From contig NC_017098.1 of NCBI RefSeq assembly GCF_000242595.2, forward strand, positions 186,001-250,000: a stretch of DNA of 64,000 nt, written 5' to 3'. Source of the stretch: Spirochaeta africana DSM 8902 (GTDB lineage Bacteria > Spirochaetota > Spirochaetia > DSM-27196 > DSM-8902). The notes below the pieces were generated by a model that made no database searches, had not been told where the DNA came from, and worked only from the letters and a program-made list of their open reading frames with translations. Below, piece by piece: positions 26,141-34,311 of this stretch (position 1 is the stretch's first letter; each line of letters begins with the position of its first letter). A program made the position numbers and the translations under genes.

Positions 26141-27403
26141 CTACTGCCGCAAGCATTCGGTGATGGACTTGCGCAGTACGCGCCGGGTGGGCAGGGCGGC
26201 GACGATGCCGGAGGTCACGATGGCGAACAGACTGACGGTCAGCATGGAACCGACATCCCAGACCCCGTACAGCACCCCTTCAAAGCGGTAGGCTGATAGA
26301 TCTACATCCTCCAGCAGTACCCCGTAGTCGATACCGTAGCTGGTAAGCAGCCACACAAAGACTGCACCGAGCAGCAGCCCGAAAGCAGCACCGATAGTGC
26401 CGATACCGGCGGCCTCGTACATAAAGATGCGCCTGATCTCGCGGTTGCGAAATCCCAGTGATCGCATCATGCCGATCTCTTTCTGTCGTTCCAGTACCGA
26501 CATCAGCATGGTGTTGGAGATACCCACAATCGCGATGGTAGCCAGCAGAAACATGATGATCCCGGTGGCGGCGTCTTTCATTTCCTCAATCTCCAGAAAA
26601 TCTGCAGTCATATCCAGGAAACCGAGGAGTTCCAGCCGTTGCTGGAGGCCGGTGTCGGCCAGGGCAGTTCGGGCCGGCTCCAGGTCGGCGGTGCCGGGCA
26701 GGTGTTCCGGCAGCGCAAGATACACCCCGGTCACGGCGCCTCGCATCTCGAGGTACTCATCAGCCAGCCCCAGCGGTACGAATACGGTGTGCCGATCGGT
26801 TTGCGGGTTGGCGGAGTTGTATATCCCGACTATCTCCAGATCCAGCAGCTGTCGATAGCCGTCACGGGTTCGGGTGGTTACACTTACCGGGAATCCGACC
26901 TCTGCGCCCAGTCGGTCGGCCAGCCAGCGACCGATGATTATCTCCTCGCCGCTTTCCGGGAACCGTCCCTCCTGCATGGTGTCGGCCAGGCGGAATACCT
27001 CGGCATCCCGCGCCGGATCTATGGCAATAAAGCTCATCGGAACAGAGCCATCCTCGGGGAACGGATCGTAGTGGACAATCAGCTCCCCGCGAAAGGCGAT
27101 GCGCGGTGCTGCCGGTATGCCCCGGCGATCCATTTCCTGCATGATCGCTTCCGGTTCCTCTATCAGGAGATCCAGGGGGTATTGCTCACGCTCGTCCCAG
27201 TATCCCTCTGCAAAGATACCAGCGCTGCCCATCTCGAACTCCTGCAGATTCATATCGGCCATGCCGGTAAAACCCGCCATAACTGAATCAATGGCGATGT
27301 AAATCGATACCCCGGCGGCAAGGGCTACGGCTGTGATTATGGTGCGTCTGCGGTGGCGCAGCAGATTGCGTGCGGCCATCCTGAACAGTTGCGGTTTCAT
27401 CAT
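26141..27403 (-). CDS. FtsX/LolE-type ABC transporter permease (cassette A, first)
   Basis: 420 residues with the same layout as its neighbour: N-terminal helix (TIITAVALAAGVSIYIAIDS), large periplasmic domain, and three C-terminal helices, with coupling motif KEIGMMRSLGFRNREIRRIF. The ATG at 27403 overlaps the ATPase stop by 4 bases; a second ATG follows at 27400. The periplasmic domain differs from the other permease, so the transporter is probably a heterodimer as in LolCE. Confidence 0.9.
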   Translation of the reverse strand: MMKPQLFRMAARNLLRHRRRTIITAVALAAGVSIYIAIDSVMAGFTGMADMNLQEFEMGSAGIFAEGYWDEREQYPLDLLIEEPEAIMQEMDRRGIPAAPRIAFRGELIVHYDPFPEDGSVPMSFIAIDPARDAEVFRLADTMQEGRFPESGEEIIIGRWLADRLGAEVGFPVSVTTRTRDGYRQLLDLEIVGIYNSANPQTDRHTVFVPLGLADEYLEMRGAVTGVYLALPEHLPGTADLEPARTALADTGLQQRLELLGFLDMTADFLEIEEMKDAATGIIMFLLATIAIVGISNTMLMSVLERQKEIGMMRSLGFRNREIRRIFMYEAAGIGTIGAAFGLLLGAVFVWLLTSYGIDYGVLLEDVDLSAYRFEGVLYGVWDVGSMLTVSLFAIVTSGIVAALPTRRVLRKSITECLRQ

Positions 27404-28098
27404 GCACCTCCCACAGCTGCTTCCACCCGTTCATCGCGCTCTACCTTGCCGTCATGCAGCTGGCAGAGTCGATCGGCATAATGCATCACCATCGGATCAT
27501 GGGTAGAGAAGATGAATGTGGTCCCATGGGTTTCGTTGATCCGTTTCATCAGCTGAAGAATGGCCTCGCCGGTCTCGGAATCCAGATTGGCAGTCGGTTC
27601 ATCGGCCAGCACGATGAGTGGATCCTTCACCAGCGCCCGAGCCACAGCTACCCGCTGTTGCTGACCCCCGGACAGCTTGGCCGGACGGCGATGCTCCATG
27701 CCCTCCAGGCCAACCTCCTGCAGAATTGTCATGGTACGACGATGCACCTCGTCGCGGGAAAGATTCAGCAGCGACAGGGCAATTGCTACGTTCTCGTAAG
27801 CTGACAGGACCGGTATAAGATTGAAGCTCTGGAATATGTAGCCGATGCTGCTGCGGCGCAGCTCGGTCAACTGTGATTTGTTCAGCAGGCTGACCGCATG
27901 CTCCTGAATCCGGATTTCACCGGCATCGAGCTCGTCTATACACCCGATCAGATTCAGCAGGGTTGTTTTACCCGAGCCGGAGGGGCCGGCAATCGACATA
28001 AACTCTCCGGCGGCAATGTCCAGTGATACACCACGCAGGGCGCGCACCTCGGTATCGCCATCGATATAGGTCTTGTACACATTCTGGATCTTTATCAT
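27400..28098 (-). CDS. LolD/MacB-type ABC transporter ATPase (cassette A)
   Basis: 232 residues. Walker A GPSGSGKTT, Q-loop FQSFNLIPVLS, signature LSGGQQQR, Walker B LIVLADEPT, D-loop NLDSE and switch His in STHD are all intact. The FNLIP motif after the Q-loop is typical of the MacB/LolD family, which works with FtsX-type permeases. The start ATG at 28098 overlaps the SPFH gene by 4 bases, and the stop overlaps the next permease, so expression is tightly coupled. Confidence 0.93.
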   Translation of the reverse strand: MIKIQNVYKTYIDGDTEVRALRGVSLDIAAGEFMSIAGPSGSGKTTLLNLIGCIDELDAGEIRIQEHAVSLLNKSQLTELRRSSIGYIFQSFNLIPVLSAYENVAIALSLLNLSRDEVHRRTMTILQEVGLEGMEHRRPAKLSGGQQQRVAVARALVKDPLIVLADEPTANLDSETGEAILQLMKRINETHGTTFIFSTHDPMVMHYADRLCQLHDGKVERDERVEAAVGGA

Positions 28099-29204
28099 TT
28101 CGTTTCTCCTTGGTTGCCAGTGGCATCCTGGTTCGGTGCAAGATGGCGCTGCAGGGCAGTGATGCCCAGCGGCTGCTGCAGCTGCTCCGCTGCATTGGTC
28201 GGTACCAGCACCATCGAGCCTTTGCTTTGTCGCAGACCGTCATACATCATACTCATCGAACGCAGCTGAAATGCTTCGGGGTTATCGCGGTAGCGGGCCG
28301 CGGCCTCGGACATCCGGTCGGCAAGCTGCACCTCGGTCTCGCCAAGGATCAGGCGGGCCTTATGCTCCCGGTCTGCCTGGGCGTGTTTGCTCATGGCATC
28401 TTCCAGTTCCTTGGGGATAATGATGTCGGTAAACTCGACCGACAGCACGGTTATCCCCCATGGGTCTGTCTTGGCGTCCAGGATGCGCTGCAAATCGCGG
28501 CCGATCTGTTCGCGCTCTGACAGCAGGGTTGAAAGATCGTTGGTGCCGATTGCATCGCGCAAGGCTGTCTGTGCGGACAGGGTAACCGCATCCATAAAAT
28601 CCTGCACCTCGAGAATCGCCTTACGGGCATCCCAGATCATCCAGAAGCAGATTGCATCAATGTGTACCGGTATATTGTCACGGCTCAGGGTCCGTTCAGC
28701 GCTGAAATCGGTTACCCGGATGCGGGTATCTACCCGAGCTGCGATACGATCGGCAAAGGGGATCAGCAGCGAGAGTCCGGCACCGCGCACCCGATGAAAG
28801 CGCCCGACTCGCAGGATTATCCCTTTGTCCCAGTGCTGCAGCAGCTGCAGCATGGCAGCCGGCAGCAAAGCAAGTGTCGGGATTCCGTAGATGATCGGAT
28901 CGTAGCTTTCGGTGAGGTAAAACTGGGTGAGCCAGGCGGCAAGAATGGCGATTACCAGCATTCCCCAGGTCGGCAGCAGTACCAGCAGCAGTGAAGCAAC
29001 CAGCAGTGCTGCTGCAGTACCCTGAAGCTCGATATCGCTGGCGGGCATGCCGGCGATCTGCAGCGAGGCAAAGGCCGCGCCGGTAATTACCGCCAGCACC
29101 AGGAACGAGAAGGTGGAAAACCGGAAATCGGTGGGCAGGGTGCGTCGCGGCAGATTCTTGATTCGCTGGTTGGGGGTGCCAAACAGCAAGTTTTTTATGG
29201 TCAT
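28095..29204 (-). CDS. SPFH/band 7 (stomatin-like) membrane protein
   Basis: 369 residues. Three hydrophobic stretches in the first 130 residues (for example FLVLAVITGAAFASLQIAG, LPTWGMLVIAILAAW) anchor it. The SPFH domain follows with the stomatin pattern: KGIILRVGRFHRVRGAGLSL, DFSAERTLSRDNIPVHIDA, VTLSAQTALRDAIG, then the coiled-coil part KELEDAMSKHAQADREHKAR. Stomatins form membrane microdomains and scaffolds. It sits between the GntR-type regulator and the ABC ATPase, overlapping the latter, so it is probably a scaffold or quality-control partner of this exporter. The cassette B operon has no SPFH gene. Confidence 0.9.
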   Translation of the reverse strand: MTIKNLLFGTPNQRIKNLPRRTLPTDFRFSTFSFLVLAVITGAAFASLQIAGMPASDIELQGTAAALLVASLLLVLLPTWGMLVIAILAAWLTQFYLTESYDPIIYGIPTLALLPAAMLQLLQHWDKGIILRVGRFHRVRGAGLSLLIPFADRIAARVDTRIRVTDFSAERTLSRDNIPVHIDAICFWMIWDARKAILEVQDFMDAVTLSAQTALRDAIGTNDLSTLLSEREQIGRDLQRILDAKTDPWGITVLSVEFTDIIIPKELEDAMSKHAQADREHKARLILGETEVQLADRMSEAAARYRDNPEAFQLRSMSMMYDGLRQSKGSMVLVPTNAAEQLQQPLGITALQRHLAPNQDATGNQGETK

Positions 29205-29218
29205 GGTACCTCCTGGTT

Positions 29219-29605
29219 TCAGGCCCGTGCGGCCAGTTCATGCAGTTGCTCGATCAGGTCATCGGCTCCAAAGCCGTATGCTCCTGCCTGGGTAAGGGCG
29301 GCCTGACATATGTCTGCCAGTACGCGCTCCCGTTCCACATCGGTAAGGGTTACCTCCCGGTCGGAAATAAAGGTGCCGGTTCCCTGCTGTGTGTTGACGA
29401 TGCCTCGCAGCTCCAGTTGACTGTATGCCTTGGCTACCGTGTTCGGGTTCACCTGCAGCTCAACCGCCAGGCTGCGCACTGTTGGCAGCTGATCCCCGGT
29501 GGTGAGTCTTCCGTCGGCTATCGCCAGTTCTATCTGCAGAATAATCTGCTTGTAGTACGGCACGCCGCTATTGTGATCGATCGAAAAGGGAATTGCCTGT
29601 CCCAT
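29219..29605 (-). CDS. GntR-family transcriptional regulator, YtrA type
   Basis: 128 residues. The N-terminal winged helix has VPYYKQIILQIELAI, the recognition part LRTL-like TVRSLAVELQVNPNTVAKAY and the wing GIVNTQQGTGTFI. Only a short helical tail follows, the mark of the YtrA subfamily, which typically represses ABC transporter operons. It is the first gene of the operon, 14 bases before the SPFH gene. A perfect 15-bp inverted repeat begins 15 bases upstream of its ATG, so autorepression together with the export cassette is the likely logic. Effector unknown; in other bacteria such regulators respond to cell-envelope stress. Confidence 0.92.
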   Translation of the reverse strand: MGQAIPFSIDHNSGVPYYKQIILQIELAIADGRLTTGDQLPTVRSLAVELQVNPNTVAKAYSQLELRGIVNTQQGTGTFISDREVTLTDVERERVLADICQAALTQAGAYGFGADDLIEQLHELAARA

Positions 29606-29620
29606 CGGTCCACCCCTTTA

Positions 29621-29658
29621 TTGTTCTATTGTACTGTGGTTGTAGTACAATAGAACAA
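29621..29658 (-). promoter_or_regulatory. Perfect palindromic operator for the GntR/YtrA regulator
   Basis: TTGTTCTATTGTACT (29621-29635) and its exact reverse complement AGTACAATAGAACAA (29644-29658) flank 8 bases. Inside it are promoter-like TACAAT and TTGTAC elements reading toward the regulator. An extra half-site-like AATAGTACA follows at 29657-29665. Dimer or tetramer binding here would block transcription of the whole seven-gene operon. Confidence 0.75.
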
Positions 29659-29754
29659 TAGTACACCTGTGCGTGTTTGGCAAGTAAAAAATGAAGAAAT
29701 TCAGCGAAAATCGACTTGCACGCTGTTTGGCATGATCGGGTGTCGGCCAAGGGG

Positions 29755-31506
29755 TCAGATCTGGTATTTTTCCCTGATGTGCAGATACAGTGAGGGATGT
29801 GCGATTCGCTCGAAGATGGCCAGCTTGTCCCGAATCTCCTGGTTGATTCGCTGTTCCTGGTTCAGCAGGCTGGCAACCTCAGGGTGTCCGTTCCATTGGG
29901 CCAGCAGGAGCAGTATCTGGACCGCTGAGTGCAGTCCCTGCAGCACAGACTGTCCCCGAAACGCCCCGTCCTGAAGTATATCGTTCGGATGGTTCAGGCT
30001 GCTCTGCGCACTGTGCCCGGACAGTACCTCCATTACCTGGCGAGCAGTGCTCATAACGAGTGAAAATGCGGCGTCGGTCAGATAGCCCGCCTCGGCCTCA
30101 TTGGAGGCCGCGCGAACCCTGTTGTGCTTGATGTCGTGATACCGGGCGGTCGGGAGATGGGGCAGCAGGAAGCACAGCTTGGTAAGCTTGTCGAGTATCA
30201 ATTGAAATCGATCCAGTTCCTTGGAGAAACAGTCCTGGGTAAACAGGGGGCGACGACCTGCCTGCTGCAGTTTTTGGGGCTGCGTGAGCAGCGGGACGAT
30301 GTCTTGCTGTACGAAAAGGATGGTCCGCGGCACAAACTGCATGATGTCTTTCTCATCGTGGCTGTAGGAAACCGGCTTTGGCGGATCCCCGGCAAGTGAG
30401 TGTGACTCGTACCAGCCGCTGAGGGTATTGTACTGGTCGTCCTGGTTCTGTTCGCGCGGAAGAAAGGTGCGCAACCGTTCGGCCTTGTTGCGTTCATGTA
30501 CCAATGGGCCAAGGCTGCGTTCAACCTTTTGCAGATAGGCGCGAATCTCCTGGCGAATCTCGGCACTGCAGTCGAATTCCTGGTGGCTGATCAGGCTGCG
30601 AGCCTCTGGTGCGATCAGGTCGCCAATCTCCAGACTTTTCCTGCTCCGCAGGATGTTCGTGCTCAGCAGTATGTCGGGAAGGGTTGGTCCAGCCGGGTCG
30701 GCATGCAGCAGTTTTCGGGTATAGTACAGCAGTAGCTTGCGCTGTTCACCATCCTGGGCTGAGTCCGGTGCGTGCTGGTACTCCTGCAGGCTGGCATACA
30801 GGCGTACCAGGTGTTCGGATTCCTTGTAGAGCGAGAGAAACAGGCGTTCTACGGGCATCAAACGATGCAGAAGTTCCTCGGCCGAGATTCTCTCGGGGAG
30901 GGAGCCAAGGCCTTCCAGTCGGCTGCAAAGCTGGTGCAGGGTTGCGCAGAGATTGTAGTCATGCTTGAGCATATACCGCCAGGCGGTGTTCAACAGTGGG
31001 GTGCTCAGGCGGACAATCTCGGCCGCGGTTGGCTTGATGGTGTCCTCCATGCGCTGCTGCAGCGAGCTGTCCAGTTTCAGGCTAAACGGCAGCAGCCCGC
31101 GGGAAAGCACCTTGCTCTGCTGACTCTGGCGACGGATGCGGGGCAGATCAAACAGAATGAAGCTCCAGAACCGATTGGGGAGTATCAGCTGTTTCACCCG
31201 GGCCTGATTGCGGCGGACAGCACGCAGGGATTGCTGTTCGACCTCATCTGTCTGGTAGACTGCTGCATCGCCTGGCGATTCGCTGGTGGGCACAGTATCG
31301 GCACTGCTGTACTCGGCTGATTCCGGCTTTTTGTCCAGGGCCTCGATGCGCAGTATCTTCTCCTCAACCGTGATCGGTTCCTGCAGGATTGTCTCGACAT
31401 GGCTGCGGCGCTTCGAGCTGCGCGGCTTTTGCAGCAGATTGCCCAGGGTGCGATGAGGGTCCGGAGCAACAGGTTCCCGGCTTGTGCTGTCGGTCTGATT
31501 GTTCAT
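29755..31506 (-). CDS. Hypothetical cytoplasmic protein, 583 residues
   Basis: No recognised domain. The first 100 residues are polar and probably unstructured, with a TLGNLLQKPRSSKRRS segment; the rest is largely helical, with many Leu, Gln and His residues and without signal peptide or membrane helix. The start ATG at 31506 has AGGAG 12 bases upstream, a little far. Its promoter-like pair is at 31530-31559. It stands alone between the end of the ectoine operon and the GntR operator. It may be a spirochaete-specific family, but I cannot place it. Confidence 0.75.
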   Translation of the reverse strand: MNNQTDSTSREPVAPDPHRTLGNLLQKPRSSKRRSHVETILQEPITVEEKILRIEALDKKPESAEYSSADTVPTSESPGDAAVYQTDEVEQQSLRAVRRNQARVKQLILPNRFWSFILFDLPRIRRQSQQSKVLSRGLLPFSLKLDSSLQQRMEDTIKPTAAEIVRLSTPLLNTAWRYMLKHDYNLCATLHQLCSRLEGLGSLPERISAEELLHRLMPVERLFLSLYKESEHLVRLYASLQEYQHAPDSAQDGEQRKLLLYYTRKLLHADPAGPTLPDILLSTNILRSRKSLEIGDLIAPEARSLISHQEFDCSAEIRQEIRAYLQKVERSLGPLVHERNKAERLRTFLPREQNQDDQYNTLSGWYESHSLAGDPPKPVSYSHDEKDIMQFVPRTILFVQQDIVPLLTQPQKLQQAGRRPLFTQDCFSKELDRFQLILDKLTKLCFLLPHLPTARYHDIKHNRVRAASNEAEAGYLTDAAFSLVMSTARQVMEVLSGHSAQSSLNHPNDILQDGAFRGQSVLQGLHSAVQILLLLAQWNGHPEVASLLNQEQRINQEIRDKLAIFERIAHPSLYLHIREKYQI

Positions 31507-31529
31507 GCGCTGGCCTGCTCCTTTCTTTC

Positions 31530-31559
31530 AGTATACATAGCAATAGCCGATTCGCGCAA
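31530..31559 (-). promoter_or_regulatory. Promoter of the 583-residue hypothetical gene
   Basis: Minus strand: TTGCGC (31554-31559), 18-base spacer, TATACT (31530-31535). The predicted start near 31523 leaves a short leader that contains AGGAG. Confidence 0.45.
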
Positions 31560-31570
31560 ATTTACCAGTA

Positions 31571-32926
31571 TTAATCCGAGAGCCAGACCTGACAGGTATT
31601 TACGAATTCCCGGATTCCGTGTGGTCCCAGTTCGCGACCCAGTCCGGATTTACGTATGCCGCCGCTTGGCAGCCGGGGGTCGGTCTTGACGATTCCGTTC
31701 AGTACAACCTGGCCGGCTTCCAGCCGCCTTACCAGTTCCGGACCTGCTGATGAGGTTGTCCAGAGAGAGGCTGCAAGACCGTATTCGGTGTCGTTGGCAA
31801 TTCGGATGGCTTGCTCCGGGGAGTCGGCGCGCAGAACCACCGCAACCGGGCCGAAGGTTTCCTCCTTGCAGACGGTCATGTCATTGGTGGCCTCGGTCAG
31901 CAGGGTTGCTGGGTAGTGAAACCCGGGGCCTGCAGGGATACTGCCGCCAAGCAGGCAGCGGGCTCCCTCGGCAATGCTGTCGGTGACCTGACGATGGAGG
32001 TTTTCCCGCAGATCGGCTCTGGCCAGCGGGCCTATATCGGTGCTGCGGTGGTGCGGGTCTCCGGTTTGCAGGGAGGACAGGCGGGCGTGCAGCAGCTGCA
32101 CGAAGTGATCATACACCGGGTTCTCCACAATTATCCGCTTGGCGGCTATGCAGGACTGACCCGCGTTGATGATGCGGGACAGGGAAATAGCGGCCGCTGC
32201 GCGTTCGAGATCGGCGTCCGCCAGCACGATAGCGGGGTCCGATCCTCCCAGCTCAAGAACAGAGGGTTTGAGTTGGCTGGCCGCTGCGGCGGCAACCCGG
32301 GATCCGGCGGCGCTGCTGCCGGTAAATGACACCCCGTGTACGGCGGGGTGGGTGATGGCAGAGGCTGCCTGGGTGTTATCGACCGGCAGGTTCACTACGA
32401 TCCCCTCCGGTGCGTCGCTGAACAGATTGGCAATCGCAGCGGCACACCCGGGGACATGCGGGTCGTGTTTCATGATGCAGGTGTTGCCGGCCATAAGGGT
32501 GGGGGCCAGAAACCTGAATGCCAGCCAGAATGGTGCATTCCAGGGAAGGATGCCTAGTATCGGCCCGAGGGGGCGATACTCCACCCGGCTCTCCTTGGCG
32601 TCAGAGGCTATCTGCTCGGCCGCCAGATAAGCCGGGGCGTGCTCGGCATAATGCTCGGCGCACCAGGCAGATTTTTCAATCTCTCCGTAGGCCTCTTTGA
32701 TCGGCTTGCCCATCTCCTCGGTCATGTATGAGGCCAGGGTGTCGATAGTGCTGCGCATCTGGCCGGCAACCCTCCGCAGTACCTCAGCGCGCTGCGAATA
32801 ATCGCGGTCGCGCCAGGCGGGAAAGGCTCTGGCGGCGGCGGTGATACGCTGTTCCATCTCCTGGTTGCTAAGGGGAGAAAACTCGCGAACGGTTTTGCCG
32901 GTATGTGGATTGATCGCAATCAGCAT
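31571..32926 (-). CDS. doeC: Aldehyde dehydrogenase, probable aspartate-semialdehyde dehydrogenase of ectoine catabolism
   Basis: 451 residues, an NAD(P)-dependent aldehyde dehydrogenase. Substrate and cofactor motifs are present: ILPWNAPFW, SFTGSSAAGSRVA, catalytic Glu in VLELGGSDPAIV, catalytic Cys in NAGQSCIAAKR, and EETFGPVAVVL. By sequence alone it looks like a succinate-semialdehyde dehydrogenase. The position as third gene after doeD and doeA, sharing one base with the doeA stop, makes oxidation of aspartate semialdehyde to aspartate the likely task, the last step of ectoine breakdown. Cytoplasmic. Confidence 0.8.
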   Translation of the reverse strand: MLIAINPHTGKTVREFSPLSNQEMEQRITAAARAFPAWRDRDYSQRAEVLRRVAGQMRSTIDTLASYMTEEMGKPIKEAYGEIEKSAWCAEHYAEHAPAYLAAEQIASDAKESRVEYRPLGPILGILPWNAPFWLAFRFLAPTLMAGNTCIMKHDPHVPGCAAAIANLFSDAPEGIVVNLPVDNTQAASAITHPAVHGVSFTGSSAAGSRVAAAAASQLKPSVLELGGSDPAIVLADADLERAAAAISLSRIINAGQSCIAAKRIIVENPVYDHFVQLLHARLSSLQTGDPHHRSTDIGPLARADLRENLHRQVTDSIAEGARCLLGGSIPAGPGFHYPATLLTEATNDMTVCKEETFGPVAVVLRADSPEQAIRIANDTEYGLAASLWTTSSAGPELVRRLEAGQVVLNGIVKTDPRLPSGGIRKSGLGRELGPHGIREFVNTCQVWLSD

Positions 32927-34311
32927 CAGGCCCCCTTGCCGGCTTTTGTCTGCAGCTCGGTGGCAGGCTTGGCAATACTGGCAGCAGCTGGTTCAGCGGT
33001 GGTATCCACGCTGTCTCCTGTAGTGGAGGCCGGTTCGGGTGATCCGGTTTTGGCCGCCGGTTTGCGGCCCGGCTTATGGGCGGGTTTGTCAGTCGGCTTG
33101 TCCTCCGGGCTGCCGGTTACTGTACCGGTACGGCGTTTCCCGTCGCTGCCAGGTTTGACCACAAAGTCCTCATCCAGGGTAAAGAAGGATTCACAGCCGT
33201 CCTCGGTAACCATCAGGGTGTCGGATATGCCCATAGTCTGGCTTCCGCCGACGGCCCACAGCCATGGGATGATGTGGAAGGTCATGCCCGGCAGCAGAAT
33301 CCGGGAGTCGCCTTGCATCAGGCTCAGAATGTAGCCTTCGTCCCAGCTGGGGGGGAAGGCGATGCCGATAGAGTACCCGCTGCGGGTCACCAGCTTCCCG
33401 TTGTCATCGGTGGTTTTCAGGATATTGCGCACCAGATTGTCCACGTCCGACACGGTAATCCCGGGGCGTATTGCCTTTTTTACCTCTCTCAGCGCGAGTT
33501 TCATCCGTTCCTGGGCCTGGTACTGCCGTTTGTTCAGTTCACCAAAGACCACGGTACGCATCATGGCGGTATGATAACGGCGATAGCAGCCGCCTACCTC
33601 CAGGAAGACATGCTCGTTCTCCTCGACGCTTCGGCCCTCCCAGGTGGCATGGCCGATCATCGACCGCGGCCCGGCGGTAACGTAGGGCAGCACTGCCGGT
33701 GGCTCGCCGCCTGCCTTGAACATTGCGGCGCAGATTGCCGCGCCAATCTCATTCTCGGTTGCGCCGACCGTAGCGGCGTCGTAACCGGCGAGCATGCCAG
33801 CCTCGGTAGCTGCGGCTGCCTTGCGCATTACCTCGATCTCGACCGGCGATTTACAGACGCGACCATGTTCAACGATTCCAAAGCAGTCCAGCAGGCGGCC
33901 ATCCGAGAAGGTGGTGTGGATGGCATCCTGGTGATACGCGGGAAAAAAGTAACTGTTTCGTTCGTAGCCGATGTCCTTTTTGGAAAGGCCGAATTCACGC
34001 AGTGCCTCGACCAGCATCTGGATTGCGTCCCCGGTGTCAGGGTAGGGACGGGTGATCTCCACCCAGGTGCGTGCATGGATGTTGGATTCCTCCAGGTAGC
34101 GCGTGACCATAAATGGCTCGGACTCCATCGGAACTACCAGAGCCTGAAAGAATGAGTAGCCGGTTGTCTGGTAGTCGGTGAGGTACATCAGGTTTTCAGG
34201 ATCGGAGATGATTACTGCATCCAGGCGGCGGATTTCCATCTGGCGTCGCAGTTCGGTAATCCGTCGCACATACTCCTCGAACGGAAAGGTCATGTCGTCG
34301 CGCTGTCTCAT
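32926..34311 (-). CDS. doeA: Ectoine hydrolase (M24 peptidase fold) with unusual C-terminal tail
   Basis: 461 residues. The creatinase/prolidase-like N-domain (RLDAVIISDPENLMYLTDYQ) precedes an M24 pita-bread domain (GRVCKSPVEIEVMRKAA, PPAVLPYVTAGPRSMIGHAT, SGYSIGIAFPPSWDEGYILS, PGMTFHIIPWLWAVG). This pattern and the neighbours fit DoeA, which opens the ectoine ring to N-acetyl-diaminobutyrate. The last 75 residues are a Lys/Pro/Ala/Thr-rich tail (KPTDKPAHKPGRKPAAKTG) absent from the roughly 400-residue family members I know. The ATG at 34311 overlaps the doeD stop by 4 bases; the stop overlaps doeC by 1. Confidence 0.87.
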   Translation of the reverse strand: MRQRDDMTFPFEEYVRRITELRRQMEIRRLDAVIISDPENLMYLTDYQTTGYSFFQALVVPMESEPFMVTRYLEESNIHARTWVEITRPYPDTGDAIQMLVEALREFGLSKKDIGYERNSYFFPAYHQDAIHTTFSDGRLLDCFGIVEHGRVCKSPVEIEVMRKAAAATEAGMLAGYDAATVGATENEIGAAICAAMFKAGGEPPAVLPYVTAGPRSMIGHATWEGRSVEENEHVFLEVGGCYRRYHTAMMRTVVFGELNKRQYQAQERMKLALREVKKAIRPGITVSDVDNLVRNILKTTDDNGKLVTRSGYSIGIAFPPSWDEGYILSLMQGDSRILLPGMTFHIIPWLWAVGGSQTMGISDTLMVTEDGCESFFTLDEDFVVKPGSDGKRRTGTVTGSPEDKPTDKPAHKPGRKPAAKTGSPEPASTTGDSVDTTAEPAAASIAKPATELQTKAGKGA

